DNA of 64,000 nucleotides, from assembly GCA_964017235.1 (NCBI GenBank), contig OZ024931.1:137332033-137396032 (forward strand), read 5' to 3'. Within the stretch, counting starts at the first letter, position 1. Each line of letters begins with the position of its first letter. Both the position numbers and the translations under genes were made by a program. Below the pieces are notes generated by a model. The model was not told where the DNA came from. It saw only the letters and a list, made by a program, of their open reading frames with translations, and made no database searches. Below, one piece after another: positions 20,640 to 32,867 of the stretch. Source of the DNA: Sabellastarte sp. h YS-2021. Its lineage: Eukaryota > Annelida > Polychaeta > Sabellida > Sabellidae.

Positions 20640-22479
20640 AAACATGTTGCTGAAAGGATGGGAAACTACAACCGACTGTAATTGACCATGTAAAAATTTG
20701 TTCTAACCCTGAAAAAATACCTAGTTCATGAACGGTAACCTTCAGCAGAACTCTCCTCTCAATGATGGAAGAATAAACCCCAAAAGTATTGAACCTCAGA
20801 CTGCCTTCTCTACCATCAAAGCAAGTACTGAGAATTGAAGCACCTCTGTGAACATTGTCCGCATGCTCAAGCAGATGGCTGTTAGGGTGGAGATACCAAA
20901 TGAGGGCAAAACAAGATCTTCTAGTCTCACCAAAAACAGACCCTTATATAATCTTTAAGGCTCTGATGGTAAAAATCAAGGGGCCTTAAATTGACCCAAA
21001 AAGTGTAACACTCACAAGACACAAAACTATGAGGTTTGCATTCACATTGTAGTGACAATACTGTAGTGCAATGTGAAGAGAAAGTGGAAGAGGAAAAACA
21101 AAGTTGAGGATCATGAGCTGGATATACACATACAAGAAGACTGCAAGCTGACCTGCATCTCAAATAACAAGGAAAAAGTACATCTCCTTCTCTCTCGGGC
21201 AACTCTGTTTTATTGACAGTGCCCAATTCCTGTTATATAATATAATATAATGGAGGGATGATTTAAAATATTAGAAACATACCCAAAATCCAAGATAAAT
21301 GCAGAAAAAAGGTTGCAAATACAAATACAGTAATTTCTCCATCGGAAATACAGATACACATACAGATGATTTTTAAAAGGCAAATCCAGATATACAAAGT
21401 CCAAATACAAATATAAATACAAATACATCCAGCTAGAACCACAAACCGCAATTAAGGATAAAGTGTGACAGAAAAAAGGCTATTTTGTAATTAGTACTTC
21501 AAAGTGGCCAAGGTTGGATTTTTTTCTGGACAAAACCTATTTTTTCCAGGACAGTGGATAGAATTGGATAAAATCCCCTTTTCCAGATAAAACTGGAAAA
21601 ATAGACAAAACTAGAAAAAAATCTAACTTTCATGATATTTAATCAAACATCAAGTGACTTATATAGTAGACAAGTTACTTTGAACAATGTAGAAAGTATA
21701 CAGGATCAATGCTAATCATTTAAACAGTTAAAACAAAAACAGTGAATACTACTTCAATATTTTAAATTTATTCAGGGTAAACAGGCAGATTAAAAATATC
21801 AAGTGTCAAGAGTGTGACACTGAGAGACTGAGATTATAGGATATAAGTAAAAGCAATAGCTACCTAATAATTTTTTTTCATTTCACTATATATGTGTCCA
21901 TAATCTGTCAATAACTCAGGTGTGACATGTGCCACCCTTAGAAGGAATAACAGTTCCAGTGACAAGAGATATTGTGTGCAATGACTCTTGAGGCAGAAGG
22001 TGTTACAGTGCCCTTGACTTTTATTTTGTATAAGGTTTTATTTCACAAAAAAATTGACACAAAAGTCATTGTGAGGGATTTATGAACCCAGACTTTATTG
22101 TGGTTGACATCTGTTGTAATGAACACTAGCCACTAAATTCCCAATTGCAATTGTGTCCAGTATTCCTGGCCATCAAATGTGTCACTTAACCATAAGTTAT
22201 AGCTATTGAAGTTTACAATATGGTTAACAATCTCTTTTCCTATCCTCATTGCCCACACTTATAATGGTGTTTTGATATCATTCCTGAATAAATGTGAGGC
22301 CCCATCTTACATTAACCTTAAGCAGACTGGACCAATTGACCAGTCTGAGCCGCTTACACTGAGACAACAGGTAGCTAGGGTGGAGGGGGTTGTGACTTCT
22401 CTCTGCATTTGTTTAATTTGACACTGTACAAAACAATGCCACTTGTGAAGGTAAATGCTTAGGTAAATAGAGTATCATT
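20640..22479. other. Mostly unannotated, with ATACA-rich and TTTTTCCAG-rich repeats
   Basis: 21290-21430 is a degenerate run of ACAAATACAGATACA words, and 21490-21620 repeats TTTTTTCCAG/CTGGAAAAA words. Neither has ends that I can define. The open frame at 20927-21226 (-) has no recognisable domain. Confidence 0.5.
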
Positions 22480-22672
22480 AAAGGTGTGTATGGCACAAGA
22501 AATAATATCTGTATTTGGGTATTTGATTTGCATTTGATCAAATAAATACAATGACCAAATACAAATACAAGTACAAATACACAGATTTTAAAAATTGTAA
22601 ATACAGATACAAATACGTGTTTTGGGGTGTATTTAAATACAAATACAGATACGTATTTGTACCCAACCCTGA
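22480..22672. mobile_element. Possible hAT-type MITE end, ATAC-rich
   Basis: ACAAATACAGATACAAATAC repeats finish in GTACCCAACCCTG. Read inward this is CAGGGTTGGGTAC, the form of hAT-type terminal inverted repeats. The matching left end was not found, so this may be a fragment. A similar ATAC-rich block, mostly inverted, lies at 28140-28280. Confidence 0.4.
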
Positions 22673-25439
22673 TGGCCAACAAATCTGAGGGATTGTTGAG
22701 GGACTACTGGGATTGTTTCAACAAGACCACAAGAAGTTCCTTGTGAATGAACCCCTGCTGAGGCCCATCTGATAGTAGAGCAACTGGTGAACCAACTGGT
22801 GAACCGTTAAAGAACACACAGGGTCAGTGGATCTGTGTTGCCAGCCTTTCTACTTTGCAGGCTAGTAAAGGTAAAAGACACCAATCCCGGAAGAGAGTTT
22901 TCGCTCCTGGAGGCCAACAGGACAACATAAAGCCACCAAAGAGGCCTTTTGTATCTTTGCCTTGATGGCATCTTTAGTTAACCTTTCAGTCTTGTTGTTG
23001 AGCTGTAACAACAAAAGGCAGTCTAGCAGCCACCTACAGAGTTAATACTTATTCTGGTGAAAGCTGCATGTCCTGGGCACACTGGTGATCAAACAGCCTT
23101 TCAGCCAAGATAAGGTTAAAGTGCTCCACAATGCCTTGCTCTTTTGGATGTCCATGTGACAACTGCGGACTGACACATCATGTTCTGCCAGCATCTGGCT
23201 CACTCTGCCCATAAACTTGAGTCCAGGTTCAACCTGGGCACCACGACCAAGAAGGATCAAGCATTTTGCTAGTGATCTGGGCATAATCATGGGTTGCTAT
23301 GTCAATGAAGTGGAAGGTTTATAGAGTGTGGCTTTTCTGCTAAAGCTCTTCATCGATCCAGTCTATGGGCTCAGTACGTCACATTGATTATTCTGCCTGT
23401 GAAGCCTGTAGCTGACAGAGGCCGTTGCTAAGTATTTCATAATATCTGCAGGAATGACCCCCTGTTTAATAAACATGTCTTTTGTGGCAATAGTGAGGAC
23501 CACATCCATGACCACCATGCTGATACAACGTGGGGTGAAGTCTAGCTTGGGAGTGCCACCTCCAGTTGTCACCTTGCCTACCACCTAGCCAGAGAAAACT
23601 GTGCTATGGTACAGTGCATTAACATGCTTCTTTCAATCAACAGCTGGAGTTGTCATGGTGTTATTGCATATATAAAGGGTTGGGATTAATCTAAAATTGC
23701 TGAGCAGCTGGGGGTTGTTGACACATATCATTATTTATGGCCCTTGGGTGACACTATGTGTTTTCTGAGGTAATGAAACATAATGGCCACACCTGCCAAT
23801 CCAGCTTCCTATATGATCCAAGTGGTCCAGTTTGTGTTTTCACTTCCTGCTTTGTAATTGGTCTGTGTTTTTGTGCATGGGCATACTAAGACTATTGTTT
23901 GCAAATGGTGCAAATGGTACAGCGGGATAAGCTTAGGCCCTGTGCAATTCCTTGGCTGCTGTCTATCCTGTTTTGGCTTTCTAACAGCAGCACACCGAGC
24001 ATTAACCTTCTTTTACCCACCTACGAAATCTTATGATCTCTGTCATTTTTGTAACATTTTTGATTTTATCTCTCTTGAAAAATTGCAAGTTGCAATACTC
24101 AAACACATCCTGTGTTATTGTAAGTGCCTTTAGTTATTGTAAGCATAGGTCCTCCTGATCCTTTGACTGTTACAAGCAACTGGCTGTTGGGTTCTCCACC
24201 ATCATTTAGCTGTGCAGGTGAAATGCTGAAATGAGCAGCTTGATTGTTTGGGATGACTATTTTTATTGGAATTGAGACAGGCTGGCTGGCTCTTTGTCTA
24301 GCAGTTTGTCGATCAGATTCTCCATCTACATATTTTGTTGCAATAGCGAACCCATGATATAGACCAACCACCTATCTCTAATATGATTTTAGGCAGCCTG
24401 TGCGACCACATCCAAATAAGTAGATGCCACAGGAAGCAGCTAGTTACTATGCAACATAAAATCACTTCCCACATCACAACACCTAATAAGCAGCTGGCTG
24501 ATCAGTCTTCAGTAATAACTTGGAGATTGTTCAGGAATGAGTGGTATTTGTGTGTGCGAATCCACACAGACAACCCCGCATGGCAGCCAGAAAAGGCTAT
24601 ATCAGACAGAATGTCCTTTTCGTTGGTCACTATCTGGCTTGCACTGCAGTTGTTGACTATGTTCAGACTGTGATAGCGGCCATCCAGGAGGCTCAGAATG
24701 AACACTGTTTTTCCACATTCAGTCAGAGTGGGAGTGGGTTTTCCATGGAAAGAGTTGGAGTCGTAAGATAGTAGATAGCTGATATGACATATTTTATGTT
24801 GACCTATAAATCCGGATCTAAAGAATGTTCAAACTCCTTGCATCACTTTTTGATGCGAGTTGTAACACCTTCACTGGCATTTTCAATTTACCACACACTG
24901 ATATGCAGCTGGTCTTCATCCATAAAGAAAGATCAAGCCACAAGGTGTATTTGGTTGTCAAGAAGTTAACAAGGAACACATCTGTTAAAACCATTAATGT
25001 ATAGGTAACAATAATGTATTAGCTAACCAAAAATGTAGTAAAAATGACCAATACTGTATCATCAACCAATAATGTATCAAAATTAACCATTATTTTATCA
25101 ATTCTCTAACCAATAATGTAACAATCACTTGCTGCAATAATGTATCAACAAGTAAGCAGTAATAATGTATCAACCATTAATGTATTAGGAAACATTTGAG
25201 TTGATGCTAATCACTCATTTTCCACAGATCAGGATCATTTATGTGTTATCCTCTATGATTTACAATTTCCTTAGAATTTAATGAGTATTTGTTCCAATTG
25301 TTTTAGTTTATTTTAAAACTCAGGTAAGGTTTATATACTCAGAAATACAAGAGTGGGACTATCAAGCTATACATAGGATTTAAGGGGATGAATAATCCTC
25401 AGCTTTGACCTTGGACCTTTATTTTAGGTCAGTTGTGTA

Positions 25440-25673
25440 TTTGTTTATTTATTTAGGGTTTTATGTCACTTTCAACGCTGTACAGGTCATATCACGACAG
25501 GTATTTGGAAGGCAGAGGAAACCAGTACAAATAATTCGCTAGGGTTCTGTACTGTAAACTGCCAATCAACGGCAAGCAACTACCTGCTTTCCCACATGAG
25601 GCCATGATGCGGATGGAACCCCGGCCTCAGAGGTGGGAGACGAGAGTGTTACCACTCTGCCACTGTGGCCCCT
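25440..25673 (-). mobile_element. tRNA-headed SINE, 12-bp target duplication
   Basis: Reverse orientation: the head is at the right (GGGGCCACAGTGGCAGAGTGG on the minus strand), with a degenerate pol III B-box, and the tail TAAATAAATAAACAAATAC at the left. Flanked by perfect GTCAGTTGTGTA at 25428-25439 and 25674-25685. Same family as 11283 and 26212, and somewhat diverged from them. Confidence 0.85.
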
Positions 25674-26211
25674 GTCAGTTGTGTAGTGATTATTATACTC
25701 ACCAAGAAAAAAGGTGGCATCGTACCAGTATCAGGTCCATGATTTATTAAATGATGTAGTAATGCTCCACAGAAAACAGTTAAAACACTATTTAATAGTT
25801 AAACCTTAGGTTAATATATCCTGGATGCATGCTGTCCTGTGCTGTTGACATAATAACAGTGGTTTGCTGCCATATTTGTTAATACCAGTAATATTGTGCA
25901 AACCAAGGGTATTGTGCAATATACTTTCACACATATTTAAAGGACTGATTGCAGTCACTGTTGCTTTAAAACAGATTATGGATGCTTCTAAAGTACAGCG
26001 CCCTATGGGTTATTTACTTTTATATGAAACAGCCAATTCACCATTCAGGTTTAATATCAAAAATTTGTTGTAACCAATCTTTGCTTATCACACTATCCCA
26101 GATCTATAGAACTACAGTTTTATTTATGGTTTGAGGTTAAACCTTTGCCTGAGCTGCTGCTTGGCAAGTTTCATTACTTTATAATGCTAACACCCTTAAT
26201 TATGTTCTGTT

Positions 26212-26433
26212 TATTTGTTTATTTATTTGTTGTTTTACGTCACGTTCAACAGCAGGGTCATATTGCGACGGGTAGTTTACAGGTTGAGGAAACCAGTGCA
26301 TACTGCATTGTAATCCACTGGGCATCGGCAAGTAACTACCAACTTTCCAACATGAAGCGCCCGGCCTGAGATTTGAAACGGCGGCCTCAGAGGTTGGAGG
26401 TGAGAACTCTAACCACTACGCCACCGAGCCCCC
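26212..26433 (-). mobile_element. tRNA-headed SINE, 11-bp target duplication
   Basis: On the minus strand it starts GGGGGCTCGGTGGCGTAGTG, with CTCACCTCCAACCTCTGAGG and a B-box-like GTTTCAAATC, and ends in an ACAAATAAATAAACAAATA tail. Perfect TATGTTCTGTT flanks lie at 26201-26211 and 26434-26444. Same family and orientation as the SINE 540 bp to the left. Confidence 0.88.
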
Positions 26434-26890
26434 TATGTTCTGTTGAAAACCTTAGCATGTAAAATATTTCCTAATGCATTAATGGTTGATACATTATTAC
26501 TGCTTACTTGTTGATACGTTATTGGAACAAGTGATTTTTACATTATTGGTTAGAGAATTGATACATAAATGGTTTGATACATTATTGGTTGATGATACAT
26601 TATTAGTCCGTTTTTTCCACATTATTGCTTAGCTGATACATTATTGGTTATTGATATGTTAATGGTTGTAACACATGTCTAGCAATGCTAGGTCTTTCGT
26701 GACCATGGTCATCTGCAGATTTTGCTTACAGTCACCTGTAAAGACCTCTTTGCCTCATCCGGCTGCTTGTGAGCGCACAGGCCTTGTATGTACAGCTGGT
26801 TCAAGACTCCTTTGATTGTTACCTCCACCTTGGTGATTTTGGGATTAGAAAGCTTAGGTGTGGTTATTGACCCACTTTGGGACTAAAAAG

Positions 26891-27646
26891 TTTTTCATGC
26901 AAATGTTTGCATCATGACTGACGCAATATATTGGTTACAAATATGTATCAAAAACAGGATGTAGCCCTCCAGGAGCTTGTTTTAAGTGACCATTGAGTTA
27001 CACAATGGGAGTTGTACCATTTCAATGGATATATGGCAGATACTATTTAATAATAAAAACAGGAAGTAAAAATGTGGCTAAAATGAATGACTACTGTCTA
27101 AAATGGTGCATGGTGTACTGTGTCTTATTATTGCCGTTCCTGCAATGAGTACTATGAATACTGTGTGTTTGGCCGAAGATGGGGTACTAATAGAGAGCAA
27201 ACTGGGTTACAAGGTCCTCCATGGGGTGTCTTAAATTGAAATATGTTGCTTTAATGTTGATTTGATGTGTGGTATTTAAATGATTTGCTTACAGCGCCTC
27301 ATAAAACTAGTAATAAGGGCTGGCTGCTTGTTATTTTGTTGTATGTGATTCCTGTTACAGCAGGTGGCTCTCAAATTTCCCCCTATCTGTATGTTTTTAA
27401 TTTTATTGGAAAAGAAGTTGTACATTAATATTTTTATTATAGGCTAGACTTTCCAACATAATTATTTTGCAGTGAAAAAAGTGAAACAGTAAGAATCATA
27501 GCACTTCTGATACCTGCAGTGCCCTTATTCTTGTTTTATATTAAACCACTATCACATAGAGCATTGAGATCCACAATAACAATCTTACACATTTGGCTTG
27601 AACTACATGATAAAACCACACACCCAGATTATTTGCAGCCGCAGTC

Positions 27647-27698
<52 letters not shown>

Positions 27699-28968
27699 TG
27701 TGTTGATATTACACTATATAGATATGGATGGACATTCTTTCCTCATAATGAACAATGCATATATACTAAAATGCACAGATGAGAGTATCATAAGTTTTTA
27801 AATCATTATAACCATAAATGGTTATCTTTTGACTAATGTAAACAGACTACACTGTTTGTAAAAAAAACACAAACATTCATTCATATATTTACCAGTTATT
27901 TACATATTACTATTTTACAAAGCCCATCCTCAATAGCATCCTCTCCTGTGGTTGTGCAAATTCCTTCATGCCAACCTTGCTATTGTTTTATCTTTATGCT
28001 GTATTGAACCTTAGAACCTTAGTTGAACTGGTAACGGTGCCGACAGAGGAGGATTCTTGTGGATACAGAATCATGCAACATATGAGTGAAGGTATCTTTA
28101 GCCTTGCCTCTCAGGAAATCAGGGTTCTGATAAATGCGTAATTGTATTTGCACTTGTACATCAATACTGTAAAATTTGTATTTGAATTTACCATTTTAAC
28201 TACCTGGTATTTATATTTGTATTAAATACCTGTATTTGGGTGCATTTGGGCAAATACAATCAAATACACATTTCCATTTTCAGTTTAAAGAAGACGTCTT
28301 AAATAAGTGTCACCAAGTGACAATGCATTGGTTGTGGGTGCTAGAATTTGTGTATGACAATGAATGAGCAGAGTATTTGTCTATGTAAATGCAATTACTG
28401 AAAATGTATCTAGTAATCATCCCTCTGGATGTACATACACCATCAAATCATTATTATTTTCATTTTATTTAGACAGAATATAACCACATGATGTCATTAA
28501 ATTTTTAAAAAGTGATTCTGTTTTGGCTGTTTTTTTTTCTTATGATTAAAATGATAAACTTTGTGAGTCAAGACACATAGCTTTAAATATTTACACATCC
28601 AGTTTAATATTCTAAACTTTAGTTATAAAAATTTCTTCCATTGTATTGTAACATATTTAAACTGTCGAACCTTTCAACATTTTACTAGATATATATGTAT
28701 TCCCTTAAAGTTTCAGTAAATGGGCAAATTTACTGTAACCACTATGAAGCCTTTAATAGTTAAGTTTTATCATGATATGTTTTTATCAGACTTAATCATT
28801 ATTTAGAGCTTTAAATGGCCCTTTATGTCCCATGTAATTTTGTGGGTGTGGTTTAATGGGATTACCAAAGCAGTATTTTATTGGGAACTTTGTTTTCAGG
28901 AATTGATTGTGAATTATATTAACAAAGTTTAAGTAATAGGCCGCTGTAATAAAGATAGAATAATATAA
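26891..28968. other. Unannotated AT-rich stretch
   Basis: Nothing coding recognised. It holds a TA microsatellite (27651-27697) and an ATAC-rich block at 28140-28280 that resembles 22500-22670 in inverse sense. Confidence 0.5.
27651..27697. repeat. (TA)n microsatellite
   Basis: About 23 uninterrupted TA dinucleotides. Two open frames across it encode only alternating Tyr-Ile and are artefacts. Confidence 0.97.
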
Positions 28969-28998
28969 TGAGGGTGTTCCACTTGAGCTGACTTGTCA
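28969..28998 (+). repeat. Isolated Harbinger terminal repeat
   Basis: TAA followed by TGAGGGTGTTCCACTTGAGC aligns with copy 1's terminus TGCAGGTGTTCCACTGGAGC, including the TAA target triplet. The following GACTTGTCAGTAAC also resembles the subterminal region. No second end was found nearby. Confidence 0.55.
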
Positions 28999-28999
28999 G

Positions 29000-29438
29000 T
29001 AACTAGATATTTTTGAAGATCTGGAGCAATGTTTACACAGTTGGTGAAACAAAATTTTCATGTTATTTCTGTTATCTCTTAAAGAAAAAAAGCAGAAAAA
29101 GAGGCAATGCCCAATACCTTTGTGTTCAGCAAATCTAACTGGCGTTCAAATCCCAATGGAGCCAAAGCTAGTATTGGTTTAGGCAAGTCTGAGATTATTA
29201 GGGACGAATTCAAACCTTTTATATCTGAGGATTTTGTAAGAAGTTATTGTCAGGTTTTCATTAAGATATTAAGAGACACTGGGGTTACTCAGTCCTTGGC
29301 TCCAGTGGGGAGTTAGGGTGCCTGTGAGACGCCCACAGGACAAAGAATTGACTTGAGTGTAAGTCGACTGAACTGACTGTAAAGCTTAGTGGACACTAGC
29401 TACAAGGTCATTTTTATTTTAGACTCCCCACAGTCCTT
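29000..29438. other. Region upstream of LINE ORF
   Basis: Contains an open frame 29107-29316 (+), beginning PNTFVFSKSNWRSNPNGAK, that I do not recognise. It could be leader or ORF1 remnant of the LINE, or unrelated DNA. Confidence 0.35.
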
Positions 29439-32238
29439 TTGTGTGTTAAGGCTCTGGAGTATGAAAAAATGTACCTTATACCCTGTCTGGTATTGATCAG
29501 TCTTTTCCTCATCAGTACGTCCTACCATAAAGTACAGGTCAAGGGTTGTTTTGTGGGCTCCGTACTACCTCGATCTTTCAGACTGGCTAGTTTTGGTACA
29601 AATGCAAGATGCTTTCCCTCATCAGTGAAGTCACGATTCCTCTGTGTTCTCTTGCTTTTATGTGGGGATATATCCCTAAATCCTGGACCTATTGTGATGG
29701 GGTTAGCTAACTGTCCAATGAAACAAGGGTCCAATGATTTCTGATGCTGTGTTCAATCACTCACTGGACATATTATCATTGGTCGAAACTCATATTCACC
29801 CGACTGATACCGATTGTCTGCTTCAATCCATCACACCACCATCTTATAAACTGTGTCAAAGACCTCGTGCACATAGCTCGGGTGGCGGGGTTGGCTTTCT
29901 CATAAACAGCAGCCTGTCTCATAGAATTGTGGATCATCCCACTTTCACCTACTTTGAATGTCTGGTAGTCAGTATTGGATCAAATGCTCATTCTAAACTG
30001 GTTGCTTGTGTTTATCATCCTCCAGGTTCATGTTCCAATCCTTTTTATGATGAGTTTTATATGCTGGTTGAGTTTTTCTCATCTATGAATTCCTCCTTTA
30101 TCATTTGTGGTGACTTTAATATTCATATTGACACAACATCAAGGGATAGTGTTAATTTCCTTAATATTCTTGACTCCTGCACTATTACTCAACATGTTCA
30201 TTCTGCTACCCATCTTCATGGTCATACCCTAGATCTCATCCTTACTTCTGATATTTCTCTGGTTTCAAATGTGGTTGTCAATGACTACATCTCCTACCAT
30301 GCAATGATCAAATGCCAAGTTGAGACTCCAATAACTGCTAACTCACAAGCTAACAGAGTGACTTACAGGAGATATCACAAAATAAACATGGACACATTGC
30401 AAAAAAACTGTATGATCAATACACTAGTGATCTTTCCAACCTTCTGGACAAACATGCTCCAGAGGTTACTCGCTGTCTTGCCACGGAGCCAGCAACGTGG
30501 CTATTAGATACCTACAAAAATGCCAAATCCATCCGACGACAGTTTTAACACATCTGGCATAAAAAGAAAACTCCTCTTAACCTTGCAAGGCTGTGCAAAC
30601 AAATTGCCAGGTGTAATTCACTTGCCAATAAAGACAAAGCCACATATTACAGAGCTCTTGTCAATGAAAATGGTGAAGACCCTAAAAAACTGTGGCAAGT
30701 TCTGTGTTCTGCCTTACACCATACCCCTGAAAAGGTTCTTTCATCAAATAGTTCACAAAAAAATTGGCTGATCAGTTTGCCGCTTTTTTCACCAACAAGA
30801 TTGCTAAAATCCGAGAGTCTTTTTCCAGTTCTTCATCCTTTTCCTTGCCATCTCCTGTGAATCCTCCAGGACTCAAATTTGTTGATGCCTCACCTGATGA
30901 TATTGCGAAGGTAATCAAAATTCACCTACAAAATCCTGTCTCCTGGATCCTTGGCCTACTTTCCTAGTTAAGGATTGCCTTGATATACTGCTTCCTTCTA
31001 TCACAAAACTTGTGAATTGTTCTTTGTCGGAAGGTGCTGTCCCAGATGGCTTCAAAACCGCTGTTGTCAGTCCACTGATAAAGAAATCTTCATCTTCAAA
31101 AGATGATCTAAAAATTATCGCCCTGTGTCTGGGCTGAGCTTCATCTCAAAACTTGGGCTGGAAAATGAGAATCAATCTGCCTATAGACGTGGCCATTCAA
31201 CTGAAACAGCTCTTTTGTCTATAAAGAATCAGATTCACCTATCTCTAGTCAGAGGTGAGGCCACAGCTGTGGTGCTGCTTGATCAATCTGCAGCTTTTGA
31301 CACCATTGATCATGACAAACTCCTTGATTGCTTAAGAAAATGGTTCGGTGTCGGGGGTAGATGCCTTGACTGTTTCAAGTAATACCTTTCTGATTGTACC
31401 CAATGAATCAAGATTGGCTCTGTTCTCTCTGAGGCTAGAAAGCTTAAATTTGGTGTTCCACAAGGTTCAGTTCTTGGCCCTATTCTTTTTTCGTTGTACA
31501 CCACACCTTTGAGCAAAGTAATCTCTAAACATCCAGATGTCAAATTTCACTTCTATGTCAGTGATACGCAGCTGTTTATTCATCTGACACACAAAAATGC
31601 AAAAATTGCCTTCGAAAGTGCCTCGAAGATGTCAAACTGTGGTTGTGTGCAAATAAACTAAAGCTGAATGCCGATAAGACCGACTTTATTATATTTGACT
31701 CTAAGTCTCAACAAGAAAAGTTATACCCATTCTTTCGAGTAAATATATTGGGTGAATCACTGATACCTTCAGATGCCGTTAAGAATTTGGGTGTCTGGTT
31801 TGACTCAGACTTTTCCTTCACCAAACATGTCAAAAATGTATGCAAACTTTGTTTCATCCAGATGAGGGATCCTAGACAAATTCGGCAGTACTTGACTCAT
31901 GATGCTGCTCTTATGGCTTCTAACACACTTGTGGGGAGTAGACTTGACTACTGTAACTCCTTGTTTAGGGGTCTACCTGTTTCTAATCTACGCAAGCTAC
32001 AATGCATTCAAAACAGTCTGGCCAGAATTGTTTATAGAGCCACATGTCTTTCTCACACCACTCCACTAAGAAAAGCCCTTCAATGGCTACCCATAAGGCA
32101 CCGTTGCATCTTCAAGACTGCCTTATTGGTATACAAATACCTACATACTAACTGTCCAAAATATTTCAGCCCATTCAGACAATGTGCCCATAATGCTCGA
32201 TTGAGTCAATCTGATGGTATAATTTTACATGTTCCTCA
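29439..32238 (+). mobile_element. CR1/L2-like LINE with endonuclease, reverse transcriptase and 2A-like motif
   Basis: Parts in order: a hydrophobic N-terminal segment with LLLLCGDISLNPGP (29439-29744); apurinic-type endonuclease (29734-30370; LSLVETHIHP, SSGGGVGFLI, ACVYHPPGS, FIICGDFNIHID, HTLDLILTSD); linker; reverse transcriptase (31125-31600; [58 protein letters not shown] where YADD is usual); and C-terminal tail (31643-32238; [55 protein letters not shown]). Several frame changes separate the blocks, and the YADD motif is altered, so this copy is inactive. The 3' end is cut off by the DIRS element beginning at 32239. Confidence 0.9.
29661..29690 (+). other. 2A-like translational recoding motif in LINE
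   Basis: CGDISLNPGP, preceded by LLLL, fits the 2A form GD(I/V)xxNPGP, at which ribosomes skip a peptide bond between Gly and Pro. 2A motifs at the N-terminus of the endonuclease-RT ORF are known in some CR1-type LINEs, such as those of sea urchin. Position and context fit that pattern. Confidence 0.75.
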
Positions 32239-32459
32239 AATGGACAATTGCTTTACCAGTCGGTGCGACCGGTCCCGCCAAACATCAGAAAAAGACATCC
32301 TGTATATAATACCAGTAGGACCGGTCAGGAGAGTGCATTCCCCAGGTGGAACATCGTACTTCCTTCCTGTCCAGACGTGGTGACATCATAGGATCTTTTT
32401 CGTGTCTACTCCTAGTACAACCCCTAGTAAGTTGATAGCGGGACAGGTTGGGTGGGCCT

Positions 32460-32565
32460 TGCCTGTCCATTGGATAGTGTATTAACTTATAAAAATTTAA
32501 TTTACTTGTTAAATTTGCAATTTTATTGCGTTAATACATCCTATCCAATGGACAATTGCTGAATA
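32460..32565. repeat. Internal complementary region of DIRS copy 1
   Basis: GTCCATTGGATAGTGTATTAA at the left and TTAATACATCCTATCCAATGGAC at the right form a large imperfect palindrome, and TCCAATGGACAATTGCT repeats the sequence of the outer end at 32239. This end-to-internal complementarity is the defining circular-junction feature of DIRS elements. The same structure lies at 59390-59495. Confidence 0.8.
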
Positions 32566-32867
32566 ACTACCGCTTGGAAGGCGGGTAAGCTTCTAGGGAC
32601 TTGTATGAACTCACAAAAGAACAAAACTGAATAGGGACATAATTGACCAGGGTCAGTAGACCCCAGGGTCAAGGTAGGTTAATACTGACCGGTTAACCGG
32701 GAGTCCAAATTTGCCCCCCTTCTTTCTCCAGGAAGCCATGAGAATAGGTAGAGAGGGTTGAGTTGAGTCCCAGAAGAAATAAACTTCCCAAAGAAAGCAA
32801 GTCACATTTTTTTAATATTTACATTTATTATTATGTACATATTTACATATTTACAGTATGTACATAT

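Larger units (their letters stand above)
24977..26679. mobile_element. Foldback-type element with ~215-bp inverted ends
   Basis: 24977-25192 and 26461-26679 are inverted copies of each other over about 215 bp. Outer ends are CATCTGTTAAAACCATTAAT (left) and, read inward from the right, CATGTGTTACAACCATTAAC. Each arm is built from direct repeats of ACCAATAATGTATCA-like words. There is no coding capacity between the arms. The interior is about 1.27 kb and includes two SINEs. It interrupts the Polinton fossil. The superfamily is not recognised, and a target duplication is not obvious. Confidence 0.8.
22690..26890 (-). mobile_element. Polinton/Maverick-like fossil, heavily decayed, split by another element
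   Basis: Pieces in order on the minus strand: a capsid-protein-like patch (about 26880-26690; LSNPKITKVEVTI and NQLYIQGL), a FtsK/A32-type packaging-ATPase-like patch (about 24830-24500; ECGKTVFIL, NCSASQ, AFSGCHAGLSVWI), an unassigned open stretch (24371-24099), and a retroviral-type integrase-like region (about 23600-22690; GVIPADIMKYLATASVSY, AERLFDHQCAQDMQL). A c-integrase plus A32-type ATPase pairing is diagnostic of Polintons. The long-inverted-repeat element at 24977-26679 is inserted between the capsid and ATPase parts. The fossil is broken many times and clearly old. Terminal repeats were not found. The family call is from motif memory. Confidence 0.55.

Noticed and set aside
27519-27801. 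Open frames with Tyr-Ile runs
   Set aside because: They run across the (TA)n microsatellite.
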